Source: Kalmusia sp. IMI 367209 (Eukaryota > Ascomycota > Dothideomycetes > Pleosporales > Didymosphaeriaceae). Taken from it: a DNA stretch of 64,000 nt. The position numbers and the translations under genes were made by a program. Under the pieces are notes generated by a model. The model made no database searches and was not told where the DNA came from. It saw only the letters and a list, made by a program, of their open reading frames with translations. Of this stretch, positions 1 to 10,778 are shown piece after piece; position 1 is the stretch's first letter; every line of letters starts with the position of its first letter. Location: NCBI GenBank assembly GCA_027946365.1, contig JAPEUQ010000004.1, forward strand, positions 1,426,001 through 1,490,000, read 5' to 3'.

Positions 1-921
1 GGTATTGTTTATGATACATTTGGTTGGAGAGGTTGGGTGGTGGGTTAACGGTGGGTTGACGGTGGGGTGCTTCGTTCGCAAGAAAGGCGTCCATGTTTTG
101 TCTTGCTGCGTCGTTTGGCTAAGTGTATAGCGTATGAGGAGATCTGGAAAAGGCGCAAGCTTGCGTCCTCGCCGTCCTCAACCCAGTATGTGGATATTGT
201 CAACTAGTGAGGCTGAATTATATAACTATCAAACTATAGTTTCTCAGCCGTTTAAGTACTCCGTTATGGCAACTTTCGCGTCGTTACGGCCGGTGAGGCT
301 CCCGTGGGTCCTGTTGACTATTAAAAGCAAAGGTAGTTTCAATAGGGCGTCTATTGGGGGGACTGGATCTTTTTTAGCTCAGCTACTAAAGTTAAGTAAG
401 GTGGTTCTTTGGATTGGATTGTATTAATTAGGGGAGCTAAAGCTATGGTGCCTGCTAGATCTATATATGCATGCCAAGCATGTCACATCATGCGACACAT
501 GGCATGGAGATTGGGCTCGTTGGGAAATTGGCTGGTCATTCGTGTGGCCGCTTGGTGTGCTAGGTGGGATGTGTACGTTGAGTCTCTGCGATTTTTACAT
601 GTTGAAGAACACGCTGTGGTGGTGGTGGTGGTGGTGGTGGTGCATATACGAGTGGGCACAAGGCAGCAACATTGGCCTTGGATAGCGACGTGGCGCACCC
701 ATCGCCTACGCGGTTTTCTTACTTGGCCGCCATTGGGAAAGCTGCTCCTCGGGATACTTTTTGTTTTTTCACGGACTGTTGTGTGTAGAGTGTGGCTCAG
801 CGTGGGTCGACTCATATCGAATTATTACGCGATGAACGTACATGACAATCTTCATCCTCCGTGGAGGAATGCCATTAGCCCTCAAATTACAATCTACCCA
901 AGACTATGTCAAGAATGTTTT
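1..921. other. Non-coding left flank
   Basis: I see no convincing gene here. The stretch holds the 3' flank of the minus-strand monooxygenase gene and a (TGG)n microsatellite of about 26 bases at 617-642. The open frames of 70-250 codons that cross it have no family resemblance, and some owe their reading to the microsatellite. No tRNA B-box was found by eye. Confidence 0.6.
617..642. repeat. (TGG)n microsatellite
   Basis: About 8.7 uninterrupted copies of TGG. It is read as poly-Trp, poly-Val or poly-Thr in spurious frames on both strands. Confidence 0.95.
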
Positions 922-2636
922 TCAAGGCAGAACCCCGCCCAATGGCAGCCCCGGCCTGTCCACAACGACCCACCCGCCCTCGTGCGCGTCGCGCTCTCCA
1001 TCCCCCGGTTTGCCTATGTGCTCGCCGGGGTCTTCAGGATACTTCCGCAGGTGCTCTATCGCCCAAATCAAGTCCTTACCCAGCACGGGCGGGACCAGAC
1101 CTTCCCCTCGAATCGTATTCAAGCCCGCAATCTGGAAGAACTTGTCTAGATACTGCACCGTCTCGCCACCCTCCCAGGGCACATCGTGGAACTTCTTACC
1201 TTCCTTCTTCGTCCTCTCGGCTCTCTCAGCCTCCCACCTGACCTGCTCCTTCATCGGGGGGAGAGGGGCTGCATTGCGGCCCGAGAAAAGACGCGCGAGC
1301 GCAATGGCCTGGTACTCGAAGCTGCGGAACGTGAGGGTGCGGGGCATGCCGACTATAGCCAGGGTCTTGTAGTCGTGGAAGAAGGTATGCCAATACGTCT
1401 TGATGAGCTTGTTTGCCTCGTAGTCCCACAGCGGACGGCCGTTCTTCTTCGCGTTCCAGAACGGGAACGAAGGCCGGTACCCCCGTGCAGTAGAACACGT
1501 GGTCGACGTCGTCGAGGTGGGTGTCGTCCTCGAAGACGATGCGCCCGCTCGGAAGGTACTCTTTGATGACGGGCTTCCATTCTACGCCTGGCAGAGGTGC
1601 GTCGCCGTCCCAGCGGGCTTTGGACCGGCGCGATTGGTAGATGGGGGCTTGGGCGACGCCGACGAGGTCGACGGAGACGTCGTGGCCGGATGCTGAATTG
1701 CCGATGACGAGGACTTTCTTGCCGGCATAGATGAGGGGGCTGCGGTATTGTTTGGAGTGCGAGACACGGCCGGGGAATTTGGCTATGTAAGCGTCCAGGC
1801 CTTTGACTTGGGGGACCTGTATACTGTCAAAAATTGGCCCTGCGAGATAACGAAAAGGTGAATTGAATACTACGTACGATGGGAACCGAGTAATGCCCGT
1901 TCGCCAAGATGACGGCATCGAATTCCTCTTCCCACCATGCATCTACATTCCGGATGGGGTCATGTTTTCTGAGTGTTAATTTCCATCGTTCGAAATTTTC
2001 GTCGGAAACAGAAGGTAGCTTTGTGATATCTTCAACTGTAGTGTTTAACTGTAAAAATGCGTCTGTCTTGTGAATCGAGAAATAATTCTCCACATATTGT
2101 CGCGGGATATAATGAGGTGCAAACGGCCCGTATGCGAATGGCGAATCGGAAAACGACATCGCAATGGCCGGCACATTCGTACTTGAGTTTCATTAATCGA
2201 CAAGTCTTCTGCATGTGATTGATAGACCTACGTTAGAGATTGGTAGATGGGTGTTTGCGTCCATCGATGTTGTTGGCTCGGTGGCGTGATCTGAGGCAGT
2301 GCCTCCGGAATCTCTAAAGGCGGATCTGTATCTGGCGGTAAATGTCCAGGGTACAACGGAAGATTCGTTGGTTCGGCATCATATATCCTGTTACATCCGT
2401 TAGTCAAGAAGCCCAAGAAACATTTTGTGTAGACGTGATACCAAGTTCCACCAGCCGTTTCTCTTCGTTCAAAAACCTGGATACGCTCAAAATAATTCTC
2501 TGCTTTAAAAGCCGCAGCTATCGCCGCTCCTGCAATCAGTGATTAGACCAATGCATTTTGAATATCACGCTAGAACACTACCTGCCGCACCGGCGCCAAC
2601 AACAGCGACCGATTTGATATGGCCCTTCCCGGCCAT
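922..2636 (-). pseudogene. Flavin-containing monooxygenase, frameshifted
   Basis: The family uses FAD and NADPH to oxygenate nucleophilic N, S or C centres of small molecules; the substrate here is unknown. Start ATG is at 2634-2636. Exons are 2582-2636, 2442-2529, 2232-2387, 1878-2181 and 922-1816; all four introns have GT-AG ends and keep phase. The FAD site GAGAAG is at residues 14-19. The FMO fingerprint F-x-G-x3-H is at 215-221 and the NADPH site GNSASG at 240-245. In exon 5 the reading frame breaks at a run of five C on the plus strand (1480-1484), exactly at the conserved C-T-G-Y turn. The FMO-like C-terminal half continues in the +1 frame to the stop at 922-924. Without the extra base the protein would be about 498 residues, normal for the family. 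Either a recent pseudogene or a homopolymer sequencing error. The unshifted frame runs to about 1226 with no FMO similarity. Confidence 0.85.
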
Positions 2637-2926
2637 GGCGCTATAGTGGGGTGTGATCGGTACCAGAATTCTGCCAAAGTATTTCAGTTGAAGTTATCAG
2701 TCGGCGACGGAAGTCGTGTGGGCGTCTGACGAATCACATTGAATCGTCATTCCGGTACAACATGTCGCAATAGAGGTCACGTGTAAAGATCTGCAAGATA
2801 TCGATAGGAGCCTGCATATGTACCTTCAAATCATACGATGTGGATGCTTTCGTGCTGCAGGTGGGAAAAGACATCACATAGGGGTTAGGTTCAGACGCAC
2901 TAGTCACATACACAACCCTTGTTTTC

Positions 2927-3511
2927 CTATCGCCAGAAAAAGAACCAAACGAGAAAGGCTGCAAACAAAAGGGCCGGATATGGATTCCTATGTCGATATT
3001 AGTATGAGCTCCGGCGAATTTATTCAAAGCTCGAAGAACTTGACTTACCCAGAAGGCCCACCCCCAAATTCTACCTGACTAAACATGTCCTCCTCCGCAT
3101 CACTCACCTCCTTCCCCTCCCCCTTCTTCCTCGCATACTCCACCATCTTCTTGATACTACCCGCATCCGCTCCCCTCACCGCCTTAGCCACCACACCCCT
3201 CCTTAGCAGCAGAAACGTCGGCATCGCAGAGATCTTGTACTGAGCTGCTATTGCCTTCTGCGCGTCGACGTCGACTTTGGCAAAGGCCATTTTCCCAGAC
3301 GTGGCATTCTCAGCCGCAAGTTTCTCGAAGAACGGAGCAATGGCCTTGCAAGGCGGACACCTGAAATACGTATTTAGTTGACAAAGAAGGGTAGAGGGTT
3401 TTCTCTGGGTTAGGGTTACCACGTGGCCCAGAAGTCGATGAGGGTGTACTCGTTTTCGGAGAGGATATCCTCGAGTTGGGGGGTACTGCTGATGGCCGTG
3501 TATTTCGCCAT
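2927..3511 (-). CDS. Thioredoxin with C-terminal membrane anchor
   Basis: Dithiol-disulfide exchange protein of 154 residues. Exons are 3420-3511, 3049-3360 and 2927-2987. The active site WCPPC lies at residues 31-35, with its first codon split by intron 1. The classical thioredoxin motif is WCGPC, so the second position is Pro instead of Gly. The cis-proline loop SAMPTF follows, and the fold ends normally at about residue 110. A charged linker leads to the third exon, which supplies a hydrophobic segment at residues 136-153 (NPYPALLFAAFLVWFFFWR-stop). This suggests a tail-anchored protein facing the cytosol from ER, mitochondrial outer or peroxisomal membrane. Exon 3 rests on a donor GTAAGT at 3048, a CTAAT branch point and acceptor CATAG. 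If intron 2 were retained the anchor would be lost. Alternative upstream ATGs are out of frame. Confidence 0.85.
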
Positions 3512-4880
3512 ATTGGGGTGGCGAGAGATTGAATAGCAGGTCAGACAAGGGGTTTGGGACGGATGTGAGGAGGAGGTGCACGTGGGTGGGGGTAGCCACA
3601 CCACTAGCCACAGGGACCGCCACACCCGGATAGATTTACCCCGCGCTTGTCTGCACAAGTTCAGTGCACGGTTTATCGTGTCGTGAGAGCTGGAATGCTG
3701 CACATTAATCATGGGTAGATGCTTGAACTTCATGGGGATCCCTGATATTAGGAAGTAGACTGAGGTAGGTTCCCAAATCGCTCGCGTTGAGGTCATCGTT
3801 CGCCTGCTCTCGCAGCTGTCTCCATGAACCTGCACAAAATTTGAGCCTATTGTGAAGAAGCGTCGTACAAATATATTCATAAAGACAACCTATGACGAAG
3901 TTTGGAATGAATCTTGAGCTTGATATGAGCAATCCATAAGTAAGGACGATATCATATAGTTTGAGTTTACGCAGGTCTGCACTGCAATCTTAGTTCTGTC
4001 AGGAAATTGGACCTGGTGATGTCTCAAATGAGCCTTGGCAGACTGGATGAATGCATTTCAAATGCGGTTTCCAGAGTCGAAGCTTGTGGGCAGCATCATA
4101 CGTTCGCAAGTAAAGCTCGCTGTCGGTAGTAGGAATCCCTGAGGAGCAAATACACGCTCTACGACTAGACGATGATAGATGGTAACTACATCATCAGTCA
4201 CCATTATAAACATCTCGAAAGAGAGCGGCTTTATTCGAGTGCAGTGTTTCTTTTGCCTTAGTAATGTTGGTCTGGATCCCTTCCCCTCAGCCAAAGTCAG
4301 CCGACATCCTTCGATAGGAACAACCGCTGAATGTTATACGAGAAGCAATTACGGGGCGTCGTGCTCCTACCACAGCCAGGAACGATTAAGGCACAATACC
4401 CGTATAGAATGCAGGGCGTCGGGTCGATGAGGTTACACTTCCATGGCCAGGGCGCGGCATTCCCACGCATTTGGCAATGATCAACAACCGTACAGCAGGA
4501 TTAGCCTAGCGTATGACGGAATATCCTTCTGCGAGGTTCCATCGAGAAGGGGCGATTGGCGGTCAGCCCGGGTTAGTGGAATATATATAAAGGGTCGGAG
4601 CATTGATGTGTGGTAGAAGAGCATTAGATTAGTAGTATATCTTTATTCCCATATTTCCTTTTGGCTTGCTTTCATTTCTTCCTAACGCCATGCCATGCCA
4701 TGCTATGCGGGGAAGGGTATTAACCATGCATTGCTTCCAAAACGCCTTGCTTTCTTAACAGATCTTCGCTTGTATCGTTCAAACTGTCGTGTATGGCGAA
4801 CCGTGAGACACACCCATCATCTGGATCAATCAACGCAGCATCATTCTCATCATTTCGTCGTCTTGTTCGTCCCATAAGCT
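3512..4880. other. Intergenic, possible small plus-strand transcript at its end
   Basis: Holds the upstream region of the thioredoxin gene. At 4581-4591 there is a strong TATA-like element (ATATATATAAA) facing right, then a T/C-rich stretch. After it comes a 60-codon ATG frame at 4695-4877 ending three bases before the stop of the convergent gene. That frame has no recognisable domain. Nothing else is supported. Confidence 0.4.
4581..4591 (+). promoter_or_regulatory. TATA-like element
   Basis: ATATATATAAA followed about 110 bases later by an ATG (4690 or 4695) after a pyrimidine-rich leader. The arrangement fits a fungal core promoter, but the only downstream frame is 60 codons and unrecognised, so the promoter assignment is tentative. 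Confidence 0.3.
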
Positions 4881-6717
4881 TCATTTCGGCACCCTCGTCT
4901 TCTTGATGATGAAGACACCAACCTCAACTCCTCTGGGACTCGGTACATCGTCTTCAGATCTCCGGTTCGCGACGCCGTCTAGGACTTCTTGAATCAAATG
5001 CGATCCCGTCATCTCTGACTCGGGCAGCTTCTTGACCTGTCGGAAATACTTGTTTACCGTCTCCCGAATTCGAGGTTTCTCTTGTTTGATCCACCAGTCG
5101 TTCGCCCACGCCGATCTCTCCAGCACCGCGTCCTCCCTTGATGCTCGTACCACCTCATAGACAAACTTCTTGTCGCCGGAAGAACCTTCGCTTAGCACGC
5201 TGCAGTAGCGTTCCACGTGGCTTTTCAACAACTCGTACTGGTCGAGGTATGCAACAGCGCTCATTTGGCCCAAGCTTTTTCCCAGCTCGGAGGAGAGGTC
5301 GTGCACGACTGTAATGGATCGCAGCAGAGGGTCAAGAATGGGACCGAGGTAGTCTTGCATAAAGGTCCGGGCTCCCTTCCTCGTCGGGTAGATGAAAAGG
5401 AGCAGGCCATTGTCGGGAGATAGTTCGACGAGCCGGTCATGGAGTAACGAGCGACCCTTCAGCTGAAACATTTCCGCGTATTCGTTCGTGTTGGTCGGTG
5501 GGATGTATCGCTCAACGATTGAGATGTGGACGCTACCGGGAGGGACGACAGGTCGAGGGGAAGGGGGCAAGAGCTTGGAATCGAGCTGGTAGTCGGGGAT
5601 CGCTACCGCGCTGTCAAAGACTTTGCTTGTAAAGTATTCGTCGCCGCCCACTGCAGGTCCTGGAGTAGAGGGTGGGGACTTGGGGAGGTCAGAGAGCGTG
5701 AACCGCCCGGGTACGGCGTGAAACACGTTGATCCATCCGGTCTTGGTGGCCGTTTGGTCGTGAATCGCAGCGATGAGCTGGCCGAACAGGTGACCGGATG
5801 TCGACGGGCACGGGAGGGCGTGGGATAAGATTTGGACGGAGCTGACAGCCTGAAGGTTCGACTCGGTGACTGCGGAGAATCAGCGGGCCTATCTCATGCG
5901 CTTTGGTGATGCACTACTTACTGAGTGTCTCCTTTACACTCTGCGTCCAGGCTGCCATGCCTAGTGCACCGCTCAGCTCTACAGTCGTCGGAACGACTAT
6001 CGAAGCCGATCCCAGCGACGGGGCGCTGGTTACCGTAGCCAGATTTGGCGAAAGGGCTGGGTCTGAACTCGGCGGTGAGCCCAACCCAGCGGTTGCAGCA
6101 TGCACGATGGTTCCCCAGTTGAAGATACCCGGCTCTGTTGGCGGCGTGATGATGGGAACGACGAGCTCTACTTTAGCCTTGGCGAGTCGCGGACTCGCGG
6201 AAGGAAGATCGTCGGTCCCGTCAAGCTGGCAGATTCGAGCCAACGGCGGGCTGAGGACATGGAGAGGATCGTCAGGCTTCGACAGTGGACCGGCACCTAG
6301 TGAGAAAGAATGGTTCGACCGCAGGGGGATGCGGTCTGGATGCGGAGCGGCGATGCCCAGCAGGTCAAACGAGGGTAGGCGCAGGTTGTGCGAGGTTTTC
6401 ACAATGGGAGGGGTAGGCAGCGAGACATCGGTCGACGGCAGGACGGTGCCCGCAAAGCTGAGACTGAGATCTGGCTGAGTCTCGTCAAGTGGAGTTGGAA
6501 TGTCTAGCGGAGAAGGAGCTGGTATTGGAAAGGGAGGGGCCAAAGATGGTTCGAGAAGAGTATCGCGGTCTAGCTGGTCCGCACCTATCCCACCGCGAGC
6601 CGGTGCTTTGGGGCAAGATGCGCCTATATCCCCGTCCGGCGTGGTCGGCAGACTGGGAATCAAGCCGGCCTCGCGGTGCTGCTGGTCGACCAGAGCAGAG
6701 ACGTGGTTGTCGATCAT
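4881..6717 (-). CDS. Uncharacterised fungal protein, 594 aa
   Basis: Two exons, 5922-6717 and 4881-5869, joined by an intron with donor GTAAGT and acceptor CCGCAG. The first ATG is at 6715-6717; an upstream GTG in the same frame is not used. I do not recognise a named domain. The N-terminal 260 residues are Pro/Ser/Leu-rich and probably disordered, apart from the first 20 residues (MIDNHVSALVDQQ). The C-terminal 300 residues look folded: alternating hydrophobic strands, an aromatic and basic segment around DWWIKQEKPRIRETVNKYF, and a VGVFIIKKTR ending. No signal peptide or membrane segment. Length, intron phase and the structured C-terminus support a real gene. Function is not inferred. Confidence 0.8.
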
Positions 6718-9530
6718 GACAGCGAGAGACACTCACAGAGCGAGCAGTCAACCGGGGTGGTTATATCAATGAGACGAGGCCGGTCACGCTACACACTGGC
6801 GATAAGGGCGAGGGTGTATTGCCAGAGCCGATCTATGCGCAGCCCTGTGCTCCGCGCTTAACAGCAAGCTGCAGGCGAGGGATGCAAGAGGGCGGGATGG
6901 GGGAGGCCAAGCTCTTGCGATGGCGGGGCGCGGCGGACGTGATGCAGAGACAAGTGAATACAGCGTATGACAAGCGAGTGGACGGCCAGGGCCAGCGGAG
7001 AGGGGAGATCTGGACAACCGGGCACAGCGGCGCTTGGGGGGGGAAGCGGTCGCAGCGAGGAGGTCAGCAGTAGCAGCAGCGAGTAGCAGCACGATCGACG
7101 ACGAGGCAGCCGGTTGCTGGCTGGAGAGGAGAAACACTGGTCGCTGGTGCGAGGTGGTCGAGGGTATACTGTGGATGGCTGCTCGGGATCGAGGCCGCCA
7201 ATCAGCGCCCGGCAGCAGGGCGTTCCTGCCCTTTGCGCCACAGGGTCTAAAGGTCTAGACCCTCACCTCACAAACTTCACTGCGACTCCTCGCCGCCAGC
7301 AAAAAAATATGGCCTGACTCTCCAATGCCGCTCAGCGCCGTCAGCCTGTCCAACATGAATCCGAGGGCGTCCGTCGCTGCTAGGCCGTGCCCACACCGCT
7401 GATCGGCTCCCGTTTGCCTCCCACGCGGTTCTTCCCTGCTCCACATTAACAGCTCTGCGGCTTTTTGACGGATGAAACGCGACCCGCATCTGCACCAGGC
7501 CGCAACAGGGTGCTCGCTCTTCCTCGCGACGATTTTCTGCCGTAATCGTCGCGCTGTTGGAAGCTTCTGGCAGCGAACTCGGCCACGGGCCTGCCCTTCT
7601 CTCCCTGGCCCGTCGTCGTGCGGGGCTGCAGATGGCCAAGGCACATCAGTACCCTTTCGAGGCCGACCGCACATGGCTGGCTAGTCGCCTCACGATACTT
7701 GGTCTATGGCGAGAATCATCCTGATCGGACGACATCTTTGCAGCTGTTTCGAGAAGACTTCTACCACAGTGCAGTGCAGCCGTTGGGCATATACCCGGCC
7801 GTTTGGGACTGCCATGCGCCCACGGGCGGGCCTGGACTTCGAAAACAGGCCAGTTGCCCGCGGTTGCAGCGCCAGGTCCCTTCATGACAGGCTCCATATG
7901 GGTTCCGAATCTGCACCCTTCCCACTAGACTAGTAGATATTCTGCAGAATTATTCTTAGTCCACCGTACCCGATGCCGTACAGAACACGATGCGACTTGG
8001 CCCCTGCGTTAAACAGCAGCTAGCTATAATTCACCGGACGGGCCCTGTTGCTCTGTGTCCACCAGCCGGCCAAGTCCTCTCGAAAGAGGTATGGTCTATC
8101 AGTACTTCTCTCATAATAACAATTACATAGCCAAGGCCATAGCACTGCCAAACCAATCTAATCCTACTCGGACAAGCTCGTCGTTATCAACATTCATCGC
8201 GGCCTAGTTGCACACGTAACCCCAGCGCTATCACTGTACGACAAAGAACGGTTCAGGCAACACCTAGTGTCTTACAGCGCCAGTTGAAACGCACCACATG
8301 TTGGGCAGGGGATCCTGTTCTTAGACCGCTGTTCAGCGCTACAGGAGCCATTTAGACGTCTCATTGGCAATATTATACTGCTGCCTTCCTAGAAGAGGGA
8401 ACGCACAAGAAAGCTGACCTACATCAGATGCCCCGTGTGCTTTCAAACTGGGTGATGAGGCATCCCGGTCTTCTAATCAAGCCTAGCATCATTCCGCGAA
8501 ACCGTTGAAAAGCAGTTTGATGCAAATTTACCTGGTACCACGTCTGGTTGCAAGCATTCGTGGATCATCCGCCCCTTACCGTCCTCCCTCTCAAATACGA
8601 ACTCAACAGAATACAATGAATACAAGTATGGGCCAATAAAAGCACGGCACATCCGGAGAACGGCTGGGAGGTTAGTCTCAAAGAATCACACCACCTGATT
8701 GGCACAATATCACAAGCCATATGCACGCCCAATCAAGGGCGCAAAAACTTTCTGCGAGCACACATCTGGCGAGTCTAAAACATGTGTCACTATACAGAAT
8801 GCACTATGTATATTGGCTGCCTTCTACAATGCTATTTCGTTGTTTTCGGTGGTGTTTTGTAGCAGGCGGGTTCAATAGAATTTTCGACCCGAGCATAACA
8901 TTATCACTCTTTCAGCACTATTGCAACTCGACATCAGTATTGCTGTGCCCAATGATAACAACGACTTAGCTGTAGACCTCTTAAAGTGCACCGTAGCTAG
9001 TGCCCAAGAAGCGAACAGTGGTAAGTTTACGCCTATGCCAAGCCGCTAGCGCTTAAAGCTGCCCTGTCCAAAACATTTTCTCTCCAACGTGACTACCACC
9101 AATGAACACTTACATCAACACCCAAGTAGAACTGTGCTGCGTAAGCGAACTACCCGTAATATTCTGTGGTCAGTCTAACATTGTTCTGTGTTGAATCCTT
9201 CTATGTTTCTTCGCGCTGTTCAGTACTCCAAGGCTGCCTTGTCGTCGATAGTCATTCATTGTTCTTTCCTATTCCAACTATAGCGGGTATACGGAACTCA
9301 AGGCGAACTAACCCCCTTGCCACGTTGTCTCGCCCAATACCTGTATCTTTTTTTTTCCTGTGTCTACTGCTGTCATCTCATTGAGTGCACACGTACTGAC
9401 CATCTTAACAGCCACAAAACCATTTTCTCGTCTCGCCTCACTACAACAACTTGTGCGACGACAGCTCCACCAAGATCCGCGCGCTTAAGCGTACCCAGAC
9501 ACCTCTTCACGCGCTCGCCTCCTAGCAACC
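6718..9530. other. Intergenic, 2.8 kb, no gene seen
   Basis: The first 1.2 kb is GC-rich and full of overlapping short frames on both strands, none with domain signatures. From about 8000 the sequence is of mixed composition with no frame above 90 codons. The last 250 bases (9280-9530) are pyrimidine-rich and form the likely promoter and 5' UTR of the RPC17-like gene. No tRNA or 5S gene was found by eye. Confidence 0.5.
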
Positions 9531-10343
9531 ATGCACGTACGTTGATCACGTCTACCGCACCCAACGTTCATTCTCCCCAGCATCACGCGCACAAGGCCTC
9601 AAACTAACGCACCACAGATCCAAACCCCCCAATCAGCACTCCTCTCCAACCACGAAGTCTACCAACACATCCAATCCGAGTCAGCGCACTACCTCTCCAA
9701 AGAAAACTCCAGAAACAAAGCGCTCAACAACGTCCGAGAGATCCTGCAAGATGTAACTCCTCCCCCTCTGGCTCTCCCCACCTTAACAACCTCCCTTACC
9801 TCTAAACCCGATGATTGACGGGGACCTCCAGGGCATCCGCTACTTCGAGGGCGACCCCAACGCCGCCGAAGGCCTCGCCTGGGTCAATCCGTCAAAAGAG
9901 ATCTCAGACATGCACGCCGAGCGCCCGATGACGCTGTATAAAGGCCCCCACTCGCTCTTGCGCGCTCTCGCGCCTAGGTACAAGCTGAATAAGGCCGAGT
10001 ACCTGCAGATCTACAATGTGAGACCGCAGAGCAGGATTACGCTCGAGCTGATCATCGAGGAGGTATGTTGCTTCCTTTTCCTCTATTACTATTTCTTTTT
10101 TCGTGTTTGTCGGAGGATTGGGGGGTAGGGGAGGTAGTGGACTGGGCTGACGGGCTTCAGGCGACGACGAGGTTTTCAGAAGAGCAGTTGGATGATATCC
10201 TCGAGACGGTGTTGCGGGTCTTTTACGAGGAGGAGAAGGATATTCCCGCGGGCGTTGAGGACCAGGAGATGGAGAAACTGCCTGATGAGCAGCTCGGCGA
10301 TTCGAGGAAGAAGCAGAAGAAAAAGCTGAGGCGGAAGGTTTGA
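9531..10343 (+). CDS. RPC17: RNA polymerase III subunit C17 (Rpb4/CRCP family)
   Basis: Subunit of the Pol III stalk (C17/C25), needed for initiation on tRNA, 5S and U6 genes. Exons are 9531-9536, 9618-9752, 9832-10062 and 10161-10343; 184 residues. Exon 1 is only ATGCAC, supported by a GTACGT donor and a CTAAC branch just before the acceptor. The N-terminus QSALLSNHEVYQHI matches the family pattern SALLSNYEV. The HRDC/Rpb4 core contains YKLNKAEYLQIYNVRP and LELIIEE, then the helix RFSEEQLDDILETVLRVF. The tail is unusually basic (KKQKKKLRRK). Residues at the exon 2/3 junction include an acidic insert (FEGDPNAAEG) that I cannot align with the human or yeast protein from memory. Confidence 0.85.
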
Positions 10344-10778
10344 AGGAGAGCACATCACCTTGTTGGATACCAGTGGCCATAGCTTGACAGAGTCGAGAAA
10401 CACCATGACCCCACGCTATGTGTAGAAAGCGCTTCGAGCTTGACAAATTCGTGTTGTCTTTGTTAGAAATGAACGAGGAGAGAAGCTTGTAGGCGAGCAT
10501 GGAAAGCATAACGGGCACGCGAGTTTGAACGATTTGGTAAATTCGTATATAATGCGGGTATTCTCAAACGACCACTCGTCACATGGCACCCCTTACCCCT
10601 ACCTCCTGAGCTACACGCATTTCCAGCAGAAACAGGTGCACAGAGAACAAATACAAAGATGCCCAAGCCGCACCGAACATACGCCGCTCGCCATAAATAG
10701 CAAGTCAAATGATCAGCCTCGAACGCCGTCGCCCATTTTTGACACATCGAAAGGACAGGAAAGACCAGACGAATGCAA
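10344..10778. other. Convergent 3' flanks
   Basis: Between the stop of the RPC17-like gene and the stop of NOP58. No gene seen; the space fits two 3' UTRs. Confidence 0.6.

Noticed and set aside
409..1149. 246-codon plus-strand frame at the left edge
   Set aside because: It crosses the (TGG)n microsatellite as poly-Val and lies antisense to the monooxygenase exon. No domain.
3406..3418. Telomere-like GGGTTAGGGTTA in the thioredoxin intron 1
   Set aside because: Only two units, and they overlap the donor site; not evidence of a telomere or a subtelomeric position.
7255..7674. Overlapping frames of 66-139 codons in the GC-rich 7.2-7.9 kb stretch
   Set aside because: Frames are open on both strands at once, as expected from base composition; none shows a motif.
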